This document shows, piece by piece, positions 35,673-47,997 of a stretch of DNA of 64,000 nucleotides. The position numbers and the translations under genes are program-made. This stretch comes from Antedon bifida. Its lineage: Eukaryota; Echinodermata; Crinoidea; Comatulida; Antedonidae. The stretch lies in NCBI GenBank assembly GCA_963402885.1, contig OY727097.1, positions 29,195,401 to 29,259,400 of the forward strand, written 5' to 3'. Under the pieces are notes generated by a model, which saw nothing but the letters and a program-made list of their open reading frames with translations, was not told where the DNA came from and did not search any database. Each line of letters begins with the position of its first letter. Within the stretch, counting starts at the first letter, position 1.

Positions 35673-37224
35673 CTCCACAATAAACATTCACGTTTTCCAC
35701 TTTACACTTGTTGGGATCATCACAAAGACCAGGAAAGATTGCACTCAAGTCTTGAAACTGACTGATGAAGTTATTCTGGATTTCTAGTTTTCCTTCTGGT
35801 AACGCGCAATGGTAAGCATAGTACTGGACACTCAGATCAACATTAGCATTCGATGGAACCATTACTATTAAAAAAACCAAAAGTACTAAATTAGTCCGAT
35901 TCCAACATTTTCTTTAAGCATTAGTCATGGGGTTTATTTGGGTTTTTGTGAATTTCACAAACATGTATTACATTTTGTTTTCATCGCCTTCGAATTTACA
36001 GTTTGAATCCATTGCTTATGTAATTTGCAAGTCTTCATGATTTAACAGTAAACATGACGTTAACATCTCAAGTAATCTTGATCTCAATAATTCACTATGA
36101 TATAAAACAAATAGGATAACTTGCCAGAACAATCTGGCCATGGCATTACAAACTCCATTTTGGGATCTCTTGTAAATGATGGAAACAAACTCCATTCTGG
36201 CGTAGTACCAGTGGTAGAGCAGTAGTACAATTCCTCTGGAGTGCGTGAAAAGTCAAAATCCTTCTGACACGAAACAGTGCAGAATTGACCTCCAAGCCAG
36301 CTCTCACAAGCAAGGGCTCCATCCAAAGGAGAGGGGTAAAATGTGCATGAATATTCTACAAAAGAAAATTAATGGGTAATTTAATTCACGAACCGTATGG
36401 TTTGACTGATGGGATGTTAAGCTGTTAGTTATATGTACACAAATAGCACATATGCACCAACAAAAGGGATAAGTTATGTGTTGATCATGGGAACGAACCG
36501 TATAGTTTGACTGAATACGTAGAGCGTGTCGTAGTGTGTTGAACGGCGCTCCGTAATAAACTGTTAATATCTACTTACGTCTAACTTGTACAAAGAAAGT
36601 ACAGACTTCTAAGTTGCCAGCCTCATCTCTACCCTCAATGCGTATTTCTTGTTTCTCTCCCCAGTAGAAATCGCTACCAGACTGCGTAAGGTGAGTGAGG
36701 TTCACATCTTTGCCAGAGTTATCAATAAACACTGGGTCTTCCCAGAATACATTTGTTTTAATTTCATTACTGCTTTCAGTTATATCTTCAGGACAGGATA
36801 CTAAGGTTGGTTTTTCCACATCTGCCATGTAAAAACAAATAATACTTTGTTTACCTAAGACTCTGAAACTCCAGAATAGATTGAAATGATAATTTTCACA
36901 AATATACAGATCCTGTAAGTAACACTAATATTACGTATATTACTTGGTCATGCTGAAATCGTAAGAAACTGACATTCTAACCTTTGACCGTTACTATAAA
37001 AGTACAGGGCTCAGACTCCAAGTTGTTGCCATCCGTTGCGGTGTATCGTATGGTCGTTTCACCGATTTCAAACGCATCCCCGGGATTGTGACTTGCCGTG
37101 ATGACAGGTTGAAGGCCAGAGTTATCAGTCGCTAATGGGGGTACCCACATTACCACTGCTGAGCTTAAGCCAGGGTCATTACCCTGATCTATATTGTCTG
37201 GACAGTTTGTAAGCACTGCAGTTA
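35673..37224 (-). CDS. G2 cassette 2: HYR-A, HYR-B, sushi, [10 protein letters not shown] module
   Basis: Exons 36982-37224 (HYR-A, two codons shorter at the start: VTAVLTNC), 36579-36821 (HYR-B), 36125-36355 (sushi) and 35673-35864 (module, ending VYCG). The sushi exon is followed by GCAAGTT on the minus strand where the other copies have GTAAGTT, so it needs a GC donor or is skipped. Confidence 0.82.
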
Positions 37225-37512
37225 CTAATACATAAAGAATAATACATAATAGCCATAAATTGTTCACTAATTCACAGCTAGTATTGGAACCCAGGACCTT
37301 GTTTGGAATGGAAATCAAGCACCAAGTAACTACCAAGTTACTGTGCCAATTTCCCAATTAAATATGCTTTTCCAAATACCATAGCTACATTTTGCTGTAT
37401 TTTAATAATAATTAGTGCAACATTTAAAGAAGTTAAATTAATAATACCAGCAACACGATTTTTTAGAAAACTGTAATCACGCTAATCTATGAATTATACA
37501 GGCAAATTATAC

Positions 37513-39064
37513 CTCCACAATAAACGTTCACGTTTTCCACTTTACACGTGTTGGAATCATTACAGAGACCAGGATAGATTGCATTCAAGTCTTGAAACTG
37601 ACTGATGAAGTTATTCTGGATTTCTAGTTTCCCTTCTGGAGATGCACAATGGTCAGAATAGTACTGGACACTCAGATCAACATTAGCATTCGATGGAACC
37701 ATTACTTTATAAAACAAAAGTACTAAATTAGTCCGATTCCACCATTCTCTGTAAGCATTAGTCATGGGGTTTATTTGGGTTTTTGTTAATTTCACAAACA
37801 TGTATTAAATTTTGTTTTCATCGCCTTCGAATTTACAGTTTGAATCCATTGCTTGTGTAATTTGCAGTCTTCATGATTTAACAGTAAACATGACGTTAAC
37901 ATCTCAAGTAATCTTGATCTCAATAATTCACTATGATATAAAACAAATGGGATAACTTACCAGAACAATCTGGCCATGGCATTACAAACTCCATTTTGGG
38001 ATCTCTTGTAAATGATGGAAACAAACTCCATTCTGGCGTAGTACCAGTGGTAGAGCAGTAGTACAATTCCTCTGGAGTGCGTGAAAAGTCAAAATCCTTC
38101 TGACACGAAACAGTGCAGAATTGACCTCCAAGCCAGCTCTCACAAGCAAGGGCTCCATCCAAAGGAGAGGGGTAAAATGTGCATGAATATTCTACAAAAG
38201 AAAATCAGTGGGTAATTTAATTCACGAACCGTATGGTTTGACTGATGGGATGTTAAGCTGTTAGTTTTTATGTACACAAATAGCACATATGCACCAACAA
38301 AAGGGATAAGTTATGTGTTGATCATGGGAATGAACCGTATAGTTTGACTGAATACGTAGAGCGTGTCGTAGTGTGTTGGACGGCGCTCCGTAATAAACTG
38401 TTAATATCTACTTACGTCTAACTTGTACAAAGAAAGTGCAGACTTCTAAGTTGCCAGCCTCATCTCTACCCTCAATGCGTATTTCTTGTTTCTCTCCCCA
38501 GTAGAACTCGCTACCAGACTGCGTAAGGTGAGTGAGGTTCACATCTTTGCCAGAGTTATCAATAAACACTGGGTCTTCCCAGGTTACATTTGTTTTAGTT
38601 TCATTACTGCTTTCAGTTATATCTTCAGGACAAGATACTAAGGTTGGTTTTTCCACATCTGCCACGTAAAAACAAATAATACTTTGTTTACCTAAGACTC
38701 TGAAACTCCAGAATAGATTGAAATGATAATTTTCACAAATATACAGATCCTGTAAGTAACAATATTACGTATATTGCTTGGTCATGCTGAAATCGTAAGA
38801 AACTGACATTCTAACCTTTGACCGTTACTATAAAAGTACAGGGCTGAGATTCCAAGTTGTTGCCATCCGTTGCGGTGTATCGTATGGTTGTTTCACCGAT
38901 TTCAAACACATCCCCAGGATTGTGACTTGCCGTGATGACAGGTTGAAGGCCGGAGTTATCAGTCGCTAATGGGGGTACCCACATTACCACTGCTGAGCTT
39001 AAGCCAGGGTCATTACCCTGATCTATATTGTTTGGACAGTTTGTAAGCACTGGAGTAGTTGCAT
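37513..39064 (-). CDS. G2 cassette 1: HYR-A, HYR-B, sushi, [10 protein letters not shown] module
   Basis: Exons 38816-39064, 38416-38658, 37961-38191 and 37513-37704. Spacing between equivalent HYR-B exons of cassettes 1-2 and 2-3 is 1837 and 1833 bases, and introns are nearly as alike as exons, so the cassettes arose by recent tandem duplication of the whole block. Confidence 0.84.
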
Positions 39065-39403
39065 CTGTGAATACATAAAGAATAATACATAATAGCCATA
39101 AATTGTTCACAATTTCATAATTCAGTTAGAATTTGAACCCAGGACCTCGAGAATGGCAATCAAGCATGTTAACTACCAAGTTATTGTGCCAATTTCCTAA
39201 TACCATAACTACATTTTGCTGTAATTTAATAATAATTATTGCAACATAAAGGAGTTAAATTTAAACTTCAAATTAGCAACACAGATTTTTCCTGCTTTTA
39301 TTTTTGATGTAAAGCGCATTGAGAGCTTGCTTATATGCATTCGATGGAACCGTTACTTTATAAAACAAAAGTACTAAATTAGTCCGATTTCACCATTTTC
39401 TTT

Positions 39404-39933
39404 AAAGATGTATTGTCCCTTTGACTAATTCCATAAAAATTTGAAAAAAAAAAGATTTCGAAAAAAAGTGGGTATTTTTTAAGTATCATACTAGTTATTA
39501 ACTTTCACAAAAAATTAGTCGAAAAAAAAATCATTTAACTGAAATACAGACGTTTTTTTGTTCAAAAAATAACTTTGACTTCCAGTCAGAGTTTTCGATC
39601 AAAACATCCCATAATGGAACGCGCTTGTTTGTTTGGCTACTCTGTATGATCTGTGTGAAAACACCTACTCAACCGTGACGAGTTGTAAACAATCCTAATT
39701 AGCATCATGCATAATGCATACTCGTGGTTTGAAATCTGTGTTTACTTTCGCTCCCGACGATTTTCCAGACGAAATGTAATCAAACTAATTTACCTGTTAA
39801 TTACGTAAACTTGTTTTTGGCTCGAATTTTCGACTTAAAGTGAATAACTTTAATATTACTTTGATATGGCCAATTTAAATTTAGAATATTTTGACATTCA
39901 TTTTTTTTGTGTTTCAAGGGACAATACATCTTT
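39404..39933. mobile_element. MITE family D, complete 530-bp copy
   Basis: Ends are AAAGATGTATTGTCCCT and its complement AGGGACAATACATCTTT. The paralogous cassettes have no insertion at this point (for example near 34070 and 37745), so they serve as empty sites. A shorter complete member lies at 58574-58924. Confidence 0.82.
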
Positions 39934-40137
39934 TAGTCATGGGCTTTATTTGGGTTTTTGTGAATTTCACAAACATGTATTACATTTTGTTTTCATTGAA
40001 TTTAAAGTTTGAACCCATTGCTTGTGTAATATTTTATTTGCAAGTCTTCATCATTTAACAGTAAACATGACGTTAACATCTCAAGTAATCTTGATCTCAA
40101 TAATTCACTATGATATAAAACAAATAGCATAACTTAC

Positions 40138-40368
40138 CATAACAATCTGGCCATGGCATTACAAACTCCATTTTGGGATCTCTTGTAAATGATGGAAACA
40201 AAATCCATTCTGGCGTAGTACCAGTGGTAGAGCAGTAGTACAATTCCTCTGGAGTGCGTGAGAAGTCAAAATCCTTCTGACAGGAAACAGTGCAGATTTG
40301 ACCTCCAAGCCAGGTCTTACAAGCAAGTGCTCCATTCAGAGGAGCGGGGTAAAATGGGCATGCATACT
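40138..40368 (-). CDS. G2 first sushi exon
   Basis: Open, phase 1-1, starts [20 protein letters not shown] and ends PWPDC. The [10 protein letters not shown] module expected next is gone except for a few codons near 39340-39355; the space holds the family D MITE. Confidence 0.78.
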
Positions 40369-41463
40369 CTACAAAAGAAAATCAATAGGTAATTTAATTT
40401 ACGAACCGTATGGTTTGACTGAATACGTAGCGTGTCGTATTGTGTGAAATATTAAAAGTAATCATACAATTACCCAACACGTCTTACTTCTTAATTGTCT
40501 CATGATTTTGAAATCCCTAATACATTCTTCGGGACCATAATTATCACTTTCACTTTCAACCGCTAAAAATACAATAAGAAAACTAATAATATTAAAATAG
40601 ATGATTTATTTTGTCATAAATGTTACATTACGTTACAAAATAACAAATGAAATGATGATGAACATGTTAATAATGTAACATATTCTCGAACAAATCTATC
40701 TGGTTTCAAATGATTTATATTAGTATTTTTTTTACTTTTGGTAAACCATAAAAATAGACTTAGGCCTATTTTTGCTACGTTTCAGCCTTTAATTTTTAAT
40801 TTTTTTATTAATTATTATTACTATTACCACTACCACTGTTATGTTTTAGCACTTCAGTGTAAGTGTAAGTGTCAGTGTAAGTAACAGTTTAGCCTACTAA
40901 ATTATCTGTCACTGGTAGCGGTCCAGAGTAAGTGTTGGTGAGAGATAACCTGATAAGCAGAGTCTATTTAGAAAGATTCATTTTTACTTAAAGATGGTAA
41001 ATCAAAACTTGGGTCCAAGCACTGTACATTAGATCCGATTACTAAGTAAGCGCAGGCCACTTACTGTTGTTGTATACATCAAACATCGTTCGTCATCCTA
41101 ATAACCAACATTTAAGACAAACTTTAACAAATATTTACCATTATCCCCCAAAACATGGATCAGCAGGTAAAACCAAGAAAAAACAATCATCCTTGTCTTC
41201 AGTTCAGTTGATGTACAGTACACATGTCACATACAAAGTAATACGCTGGAAATGGTTGATTTCCCCAAAACAGATAATTATGAAACATTATGTATAATTC
41301 GGACGAATGGAATAATGTCACGTGATATTTAATGCATTTCTAATTACTATACCATCTTTATCATATTGTCTGAAATAAAATATTAAGTCAATTGTTTTTA
41401 TTATTGATGAGAGAATCCGTTTTATAGATTATATTTCTATCAAAACAGTATTACTAAAAGCCA
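40369..41463. other. G2 intron sequence
   Basis: AT-rich; no exon recognised. It contains short TCAGTGTAAGTG repeats near 40853-40885. Confidence 0.4.
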
Positions 41464-43789
41464 CTATAGTCCAGTTCCCTATGTCAAAAAAAGTGCCTTC
41501 GTGTGCAGATCATGGGGAAAGTGTAAACATTGTGTTTTATGAATATTTGAATCATGCTGGTTATAAAAACCCATGTTGTCAAATTTCTAAAATTCAACTT
41601 TGACCTCTGACCTCAATTTGAATATTTTGACCCATTGAAAACAAAATGGTCATATCTTTGCAACGCTTAGATTAAATAAAATAATTTTAGTTTCAAATTA
41701 TTTGGAAGATGCATATTAATATTCGGTCTAATGGAAAAGTTTATCCAAAAATGGCCGGAAGTATGATTTTTGGCATTTTTGACCTTTGACCTACATATGA
41801 TATAACTTCGTAACTAACAGTTGGACAAACTTTAAATAGGGCTCAAATTATTCTGAAGGTATAAGTTTCTATTCAGTCTAATGAGAACTTTTTCAAAAAA
41901 ATTACTTAAAATCTTTGTATTGACATTTGACCTGTACTGGTAGTACACATTCCTATAATCTCAAAAACTATTGGCCGTAAAAGGGTTTTTTTTGTGAAAT
42001 TTTTCGAAAAATTTACATTTATATGTTGTATAATAACAACAGTTTATAAAAATGTAAAAAAATTCTATTTATGAAAACTAACTTTGTAATTTATTAACAT
42101 CACTAGCGTTTGTTATAGTATTATAATGTGTTACATTTGCTGATTTTAAGCACTTCACATGAATTTATCAGAATTATGTGTATTTAATATGAAGTTTTAT
42201 TTTTTTGATATAAAGAAAATTTAATTATCTATCAAATAAGACCATTTTCAAATTATTATGGCTAAAACTTAATTAGATACAGGGAAAAAAGTGTATTTTT
42301 ACTTGTGTGAACAGCGCCCTCAATCTTCATTTTTTCCCTTAAAATACCACATTTTTATGTGGTTTCATAAACTTAGCTGGTTGTAACTTTGTTTCAAAGA
42401 TTTTTTACAGTAACCTGTAATTTACATACCCCTTCTATAACATACTAGGTCAGTTTCTGAAAAAAATTTAGAAAAATATCCTGATAGCTTGATATTTTTG
42501 TTGAGGTTATTACATGATACATGCCAACAAAATATTTTAAATTTTGTGCTAAAAGTCCATCTTTTTGGTTTAATAAAATCTATCTAGCAGTATTACTACA
42601 CAAATTTCATATTTTATTGGATAGATTTTATGATTATCTTTCCAATAAAATGTGCTGTTTGTGTAAGAATGTCTGTACAAGATTGTTTGTACTGACCAAA
42701 AAGATGAATTTTTAGCACAAAATCAAAATCCTTTTTAGCGTGTACCATGTAATAACCTCAAGAAAAATATCAAGCTATCAAAATGTTTTTTTCATTTTAT
42801 CTCAGAAACTTACTTATTATATGGTAGAAGGGGTATGTAAGTTACACGTCACTGACAACAAATCCTTTAAAAAGTTACAACCAGCTAAGTTTATAAAACC
42901 ACATAAAAATGTGGTATTTTGAGGGAAAAAATGAAGATTGAGGGCGCTGTTCACACAAGTAAAAATACACTTTTTTGCCTGTATCTAATTAAGTTTTAGC
43001 CATAATAATTTGAAAATGGTCTTATTTGATAGATAATTAAATTTTCTTCATATAAAAAAAATAAAACTTCATATTAAATACACATAATTCTGATAAATTC
43101 ATGTGAAGTGCTTAAAATCAGCAAATGTAACACATTATAATACTATAACAAACGCTAGTGATGTTAATAAATTACAAAGTTAGTTTTCATAAATGGAATT
43201 TTTTTACATTTTTATAAAATGTTGTTATTATACAACATATAAATGTAAATTTTTCTAAAAATTTCACAAAAAAAAAACCCTTTTACAGCCAATAGTTTTT
43301 GAGATTATAGGAATGTGTACTACCAGTACAGGTCAAAGGTCAATAAAAAGATTTTAAGTAATTTTCTTGAAAAAGTTCTCATGAGACTGAATAGAAACTT
43401 ATACCTTCAGATTAATTTGAGCCCTATTTAAAGTTTGTCCAACTGTTAGTTACGGAGTTATATCATATGTAGGTCAAAGGTCAAAAATGCCAAAAATCAT
43501 ACTTCCAGCCATTTTTGGACAAACTTTTCCATTAGAACGAATATTAATATGCATCTTCTAAATAATTTGACACTAAAATTATTTCATTTAATCTAAGCGT
43601 TGCAAAGATATGACCATTTTGTTTTCAATGGGTCAAAGTATTCAAATTGAGGTCAGAGGTCAAAGACAAATTTTAGAAATTTGACAACATGAGTTTTTAT
43701 AACCAGCATGCTTCAAATATTCATAAAACGCAATGTTTACACTTTCCCCATGATTTGCACACGAAAATACATAGGGAACTGGACTACTA
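41464..43789. mobile_element. About 2.3-kb palindrome with 1.1-kb arms (foldback-type element)
   Basis: The left arm (about 41464-42570) and right arm (about 42696-43789) are near-perfect reverse complements over more than a kilobase, around a spacer of roughly 125 bases. The outer ends read TAGTCCAGTTCCCTATGT and its complement. No long ORF with a transposase motif was seen. It sits exactly where the G2 EGF exon is cut off. A fragment of the same family lies at about 47440-47600. Foldback or long-TIR DNA transposons are the natural explanation; a locally formed inverted duplication is the alternative. Confidence 0.85.
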
Positions 43790-43837
43790 TGCTAAAGGCC
43801 TGTGTAAGGTTGTGTTTGTTGACACAATTTCACAATT

Positions 43838-43951
43838 TCGTAGCGCAGGCGCAAAGTGCGTTGGCATCACAACAGTCCGATCCAGCGTCACATATGGCAT
43901 CACAAACAGACCCATCGGTATTATAGTCCCACGAGTCCGAATCTTGCACAT
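43838..43951 (-). pseudogene. Truncated EGF exon of G2
   Basis: Keeps the acceptor side and the first half ([21 protein letters not shown]), then homology to the G1 and G3 exons stops at about 43838. The second half and the donor are lost. Confidence 0.82.
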
Positions 43952-44168
43952 CTTTAAAAAGAAAGACCGATTAATTTGCATGAGGTAAGTCACACTATAG
44001 CATGGAGGTATAATACCTCCATGACTATAGTAAGACAAATCATTTCAGCCCTTCTTTTATTACTGTAATTAATTAAGCGAATATTACTTAGGCCTAATAG
44101 GTTTAATCAACATACGTATACACTAGTTATGTCACAAAATAAGTTCCAAACTACAAACATTTCCTCAC

Positions 44169-44366
44169 CTCCTTTCAATTTCATAGAAAGGTCACCGATC
44201 TGTTCAAATGTATCTAATAAGTAGACGTTGTCCTCTGAAGCTATTCCAGTCAACTCGCCTTGGTCGATTGCTTCACCAAGCCCGATGCAAAATATCGTTA
44301 TACCTTTGGCCTTCATCTCGTTAGCTTTGGCTATTCGATAGTCCATCAGTTAGAAGTATTACAAGT
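44169..44366 (-). pseudogene. Frameshifted second VWA exon of G2
   Basis: It is 198 bases where G1 and G3 have 212. The missing 14 bases fall right after the TDG-SN motif, so the rest ([34 protein letters not shown]) is in another frame. Both splice sites remain. Confidence 0.85.
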
Positions 44367-44529
44367 CTAGAAACAATAGAGGATTATTGTTGATTTGTTT
44401 AATAGTTCGAGCACGAATAAGCAGTGGTGGTCAATTCTTGACTTGTTCTTCGAATAATTCTAATATGTGGTATTACCTAACATTTATATTTTCTTATTTT
44501 AACGAATTTTATTCCATTCTATTTTAATA

Positions 44530-46013
44530 AATAAACTTTCACACTATGGATTCAATACCGTCGAAATAGATTGGTTCAGAAATTATCTGAGCAATAGAAA
44601 ACAAATTGTCGTTTGCAACGGTAGTAAATCCAAAGCAACCAATATTGACATAGGTATACCCCAGGGAAGTTCGTTAGGTCCTATTTTATTTTTAATATTT
44701 ATTAATGATATTTCACAGTACATCTCCCCTGGTTCTTGTAGTATATTTGCTGACGATGTTGCTATCTATGTTAATGAGTTCAACTAACGAAATCAATCAA
44801 AAGCTTCAAACTATTATGGATAATGTCAATACATGGTATGAGGGCAACAAACTAAGTATAAACCTAGAGAAAACAAAAGTTATGTTAATTCGAGGGCAAC
44901 GTTCTAGCCCAGATGGTGATATTTCTATTTTCTTAAATGGTAAAAAGCTTGAAAATTCTAAGCACACTAGATATCTAGGTGTAGAAATTGACGAACATTT
45001 AACGTGGAACCATCATGTTAGTAATCTGTGTAAGTCAATTGGACACAAAATTACAACTTTTAACAAAGTAAGTAGATTTTTAAACAAAAGCCTGCTAGAA
45101 AAAATTTACAGAATGACTATACAGCCATGTAGCGACTACGCCATTTCTGTATGGGGAAATACATCTGCAACAAATATAAGTAAAATATTTAGGTTTCAAA
45201 AACGAGCGGCAAGAATAATTACAAAGAACCACGACTTCATAAACATTAGGGGTGAAAACATAGTTAAGCAATTATCTTGGCAAAGTTTTGAGCAGAGAAG
45301 AAATTACTCTCTTGCTACCCTTATGTATAAGTGTGTTCGTGGTGCTGCACCAGATAGACTTTGTAATGAAATCGAGATGGTAATAGACAGACATAGATAT
45401 AACACGAGAGCTTCTGAGACATTAAATGTTGTTCCCCCGATACCAAACACGAATAAAATGAAAGAACAATCACTGAGGGTTGCAGGGGCAAACATATGGA
45501 ATAACATACATTTTGACATTCAAAATTCAATTTCCATTAATGCGTTCAAATCGAGTTATAAAAACACTTTTTTTCTCTAAAGAAATACTTAAAAAAAAAA
45601 AAATTTAATCTGTTCAGTGTATTTTTTTATGTGGTGTATTCTTTTTTATGAACATCTTTTTAACTTTTTTTTGTATGGTATTTTTAATGTATGGTTCTCA
45701 AAGTTTAGTACTATTTTTGACTGTTTAATTTTAACATTTTTTACTATTTTAAGAAACTATGTATTAAATAATTTTATGAACATCTTTTTAACTTGGATTT
45801 TAATCATAATTTTGTATTTTTAATGTATGGTTCTCACATTTTAGTATTTTTTAGACTGTTTAATTTTAGCATTTTTTAAGAAACTATGTATTATATAATT
45901 ATGTATATTGTTATGTTTTATGCTGGACTTTTTGAAAAACAACAATGTACCCTTTGTGGGACAACGTTGATATTGTCATCCAGTAGAAATATGTTTATAA
46001 ATAAATAAATAAA
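44530..46013 (+). mobile_element. 5'-truncated CR1/L2-like non-LTR retrotransposon
   Basis: A reverse transcriptase remnant shows IPQGSSLGPILFLIFINDI (from about 44656) and SIFADDVAIYV in one frame. After a frameshift near 44775 the rest continues at about 44786-45580 (NTWYEGNKLSIN, TRYLGVEID). The endonuclease and most of the RT are missing. A long 3' UTR ends in (AAAT)n at about 45995-46013. It is inserted between the two VWA exons of G2, in the opposite orientation, and cannot move by itself. Confidence 0.85.
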
Positions 46014-46149
46014 TTTAATTTAAAATACAAACTTGGCGCTTCAAGCAATATGACATTTTCAGTTTGAACAAAAATAAAATACTATATGGCCTATTTACTT
46101 TTTTCTTTTAACTGAATCTTTTTAAATACTTCCATGTATTTTCATACTA

Positions 46150-46460
46150 ATGTAATGTAATGTTGTTCGATTTATAAAGCGCTTATACAATCAAAAGATT
46201 GTCCCAAAGCGCTGAGAGAAAAACAGAAAGAAATTACAAAGAAAAAAGATGGGTTTTTTGTGTTTTGAAAACTATGATAGAGGACGCATTTTTAATAGGA
46301 TCAGGAAGATTGTTCCACAGTTTAGGAGCTGCAACTGCAAAAGCTCGATCACCATTAGGTCTTTTAAAAGGCGGCTGGGTGGAACAAAGTGCAGATGGAT
46401 TAGTGGTCGACCTAAGAGATCTTTTGCAAACGGAAGATCTACGTATAATTAAATTGGAAA
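46150..46460 (+). repeat. Dispersed repeat with GCGCTTATACAATC end
   Basis: Starts TTCGATTTATAAAGCGCTTATAC...CCCAAAGCGCTGAGAGAA. The first about 60 bases recur at 18430-18485. It carries a short open frame (GSGRLFHSLGAATAKARSP) that probably belongs to the repeat and is not a gene. It abuts the donor of G2 exon 1. Confidence 0.5.
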
Positions 46461-46476
46461 TATATGATATACTAAC

Positions 46477-46937
46477 TTTGGAGCACCAGGCCTGCCATTT
46501 GCAAGAAGCTCATCCGCTCGAGTAAGAACTCCTAGAGTGTATGATCCACCTCCAGTGTAAGGCAGAGCATCTTCAAGCTGTCCAAGAAGCGTACACTTAT
46601 TTTTATCCGTCGCTTCAGTGATATGATCTATCCTCGTAAAAATCTGCGAACCCGACGAGTACGACACGATCGCGACCCGAGCTGTATCCGCTGACACTGT
46701 GAATATTGTTGAAATCTGACGAACAAAGTCCACCTCTAAAGGCCATCTAGAAGCTCCAATACTACCAGAACTATCCAGAAGGAATACAATTTCACTTGGC
46801 GCGTTCTGGAATTCTTCGAGATTGGCTAGCAGTCTCAAAGCGTTTTCTTCTACTTGATCTTGGCATCGACCAAATGTTAATAAAATTGCAAAACAGACGG
46901 CCTGGCAGAGGCGGTATTTAGAGCCTAAAGACAACAT
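46477..46937 (-). CDS. G2 signal peptide and first VWA exon
   Basis: 461 bases, same start and phase as G1 and G3. MIDAS motif LLDSSGSIG is present; the Thr region reads GGGSYTLGVL. The exon itself is intact, but the next exon is frameshifted, so this is part of a broken gene. Confidence 0.82.
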
Positions 46938-47097
46938 GTCTAAAGTCGATTTTCCACTAGGCGAATTTGTTCGCGCGAATCGAATGCGTCAGCATGCGTA
47001 GATAGGGATTTGGAAGATGGAAACATGAATACGCATGTGTATAAGCTGACGCTTTCGATTCGCGCTAACAAATTCGCCTAGTGGAAAATCAGCTTAA
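46938..47097. mobile_element. Hairpin MITE in the G2 leader
   Basis: Ends GATTTTCCACTAGGCGAA and its complement, with further inner pairing (TTCGCGCGAATCGAA / TTCGATTCGCGC). It lies immediately upstream of the G2 ATG; G1 and G3 have no insert there. Confidence 0.8.
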
Positions 47098-47997
47098 CGC
47101 TGGTCAACTTTACTGCTTTAATGTCCTTAAAAACTTTCATTGATGCACATTGTTTATTTTGTCAATCGTTTCCAATTATCCCTGAAGAGGGACTTGGCTA
47201 GGTACTAAAATATAACAACTACAAAACACATTTCAGAAAACAACTGCTTACGCCTACAACATTATTACAACAAGTATATACGTGTTATTAGTTGAAATTT
47301 AAAATCTTTTTAGTGTGTTAATTAATTAATAATCAAAAATATCAAAATAGACAAACTACGTCATTGCTACCACTAGTATTTATAGATAAAGCCAAAATCA
47401 TAATATAAAAGCTTTGACCTGACGTTGACTACGCTCCGTTTTATTATTCTACTAATGTGGGTCAAAGGTCAGAAATGGCACTTCCGGTCATTTTTTACAA
47501 AAATGTCCCATTAGACTGAATATATATATTTGTCAAGATTTAAGGACCTATTGGTGTTTGTTCTTATAACCTTTCACCCAGATATTTTGACCTTTCGCCA
47601 CATTTTCAAAATGTGTAACCAAGCCAAAATGGATTGTTTGACCACCCTAAACCAATTTCTGAAGTCAAATTCTCTGGACCTCAAAGTGCATACGAAAGTT
47701 GATCTAGCTACTAGAGTAATACGAAAACCCGATGGCAGAAAGGGAATTTTTAAAAAATGAATATGCATGCGCACAAGTTGACATTGACTTCGTAAAGTGG
47801 AAGACGGGTTTTAGTGAGTAACATTTTGTAACTTATGTGTCCAAACAAAAATCTGCATTTTTACCTTTCAGCAAATGTTTTTTTCTTTATTTATTTGGTA
47901 GGCCTATTTTGACTGAAAATTAAAATACTATATTTGATACTATACTTTCGCTATATTTGAATGATAATTTAATGCAACATTTAAATCATATATAAAA
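47098..47997. other. Spacer between G3 end and G2 start
   Basis: Includes the G2 5' flank, in which a roughly 35-base segment with the TATA box of G1 is missing. It also holds a fragment of the palindrome family (about 47440-47600) and the G3 poly(A) signal (minus AATAAA at 47886-47891). Much of it is duplicated at 33105-33850. Confidence 0.6.

Larger units (their letters stand above)
33838..46937 (-). pseudogene. G2: broken SVEP1-like paralogue with expanded cassettes
   Basis: The first exon 46477-46937 is intact and very like that of G1 (signal peptide, LLDSSGSIG). The second exon (44169-44366) has lost 14 bases relative to G1, which shifts the frame just after LLTDG. The EGF exon (to 43951) is cut off at about 43838, where a palindromic element region begins. 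Between exons 1 and 2 lies a retrotransposon fragment. Downstream sushi, HYR-A, HYR-B and [10 protein letters not shown] exons are mostly open, in phase, and repeated as a 1.83-kb cassette. The last module, near 33838-34027, is itself damaged. As one gene it cannot give a full-length product. The downstream cassettes look well kept and could be used by another promoter, which the sequence does not show. Confidence 0.78.

Noticed and set aside
42521..42922. Two short ORFs in the palindrome centre
   Set aside because: No transposase motif; each is matched by an opposite-strand mirror because of the inverted repeat.
44107..44346. Independent small gene starting MDYRIAKANEMK
   Set aside because: It is the out-of-frame remainder of the frameshifted second VWA exon of G2.
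46199..46525. 108-residue plus-strand ORF
   Set aside because: It lies in a dispersed repeat and runs antisense into the G2 VWA exon; no independent support.
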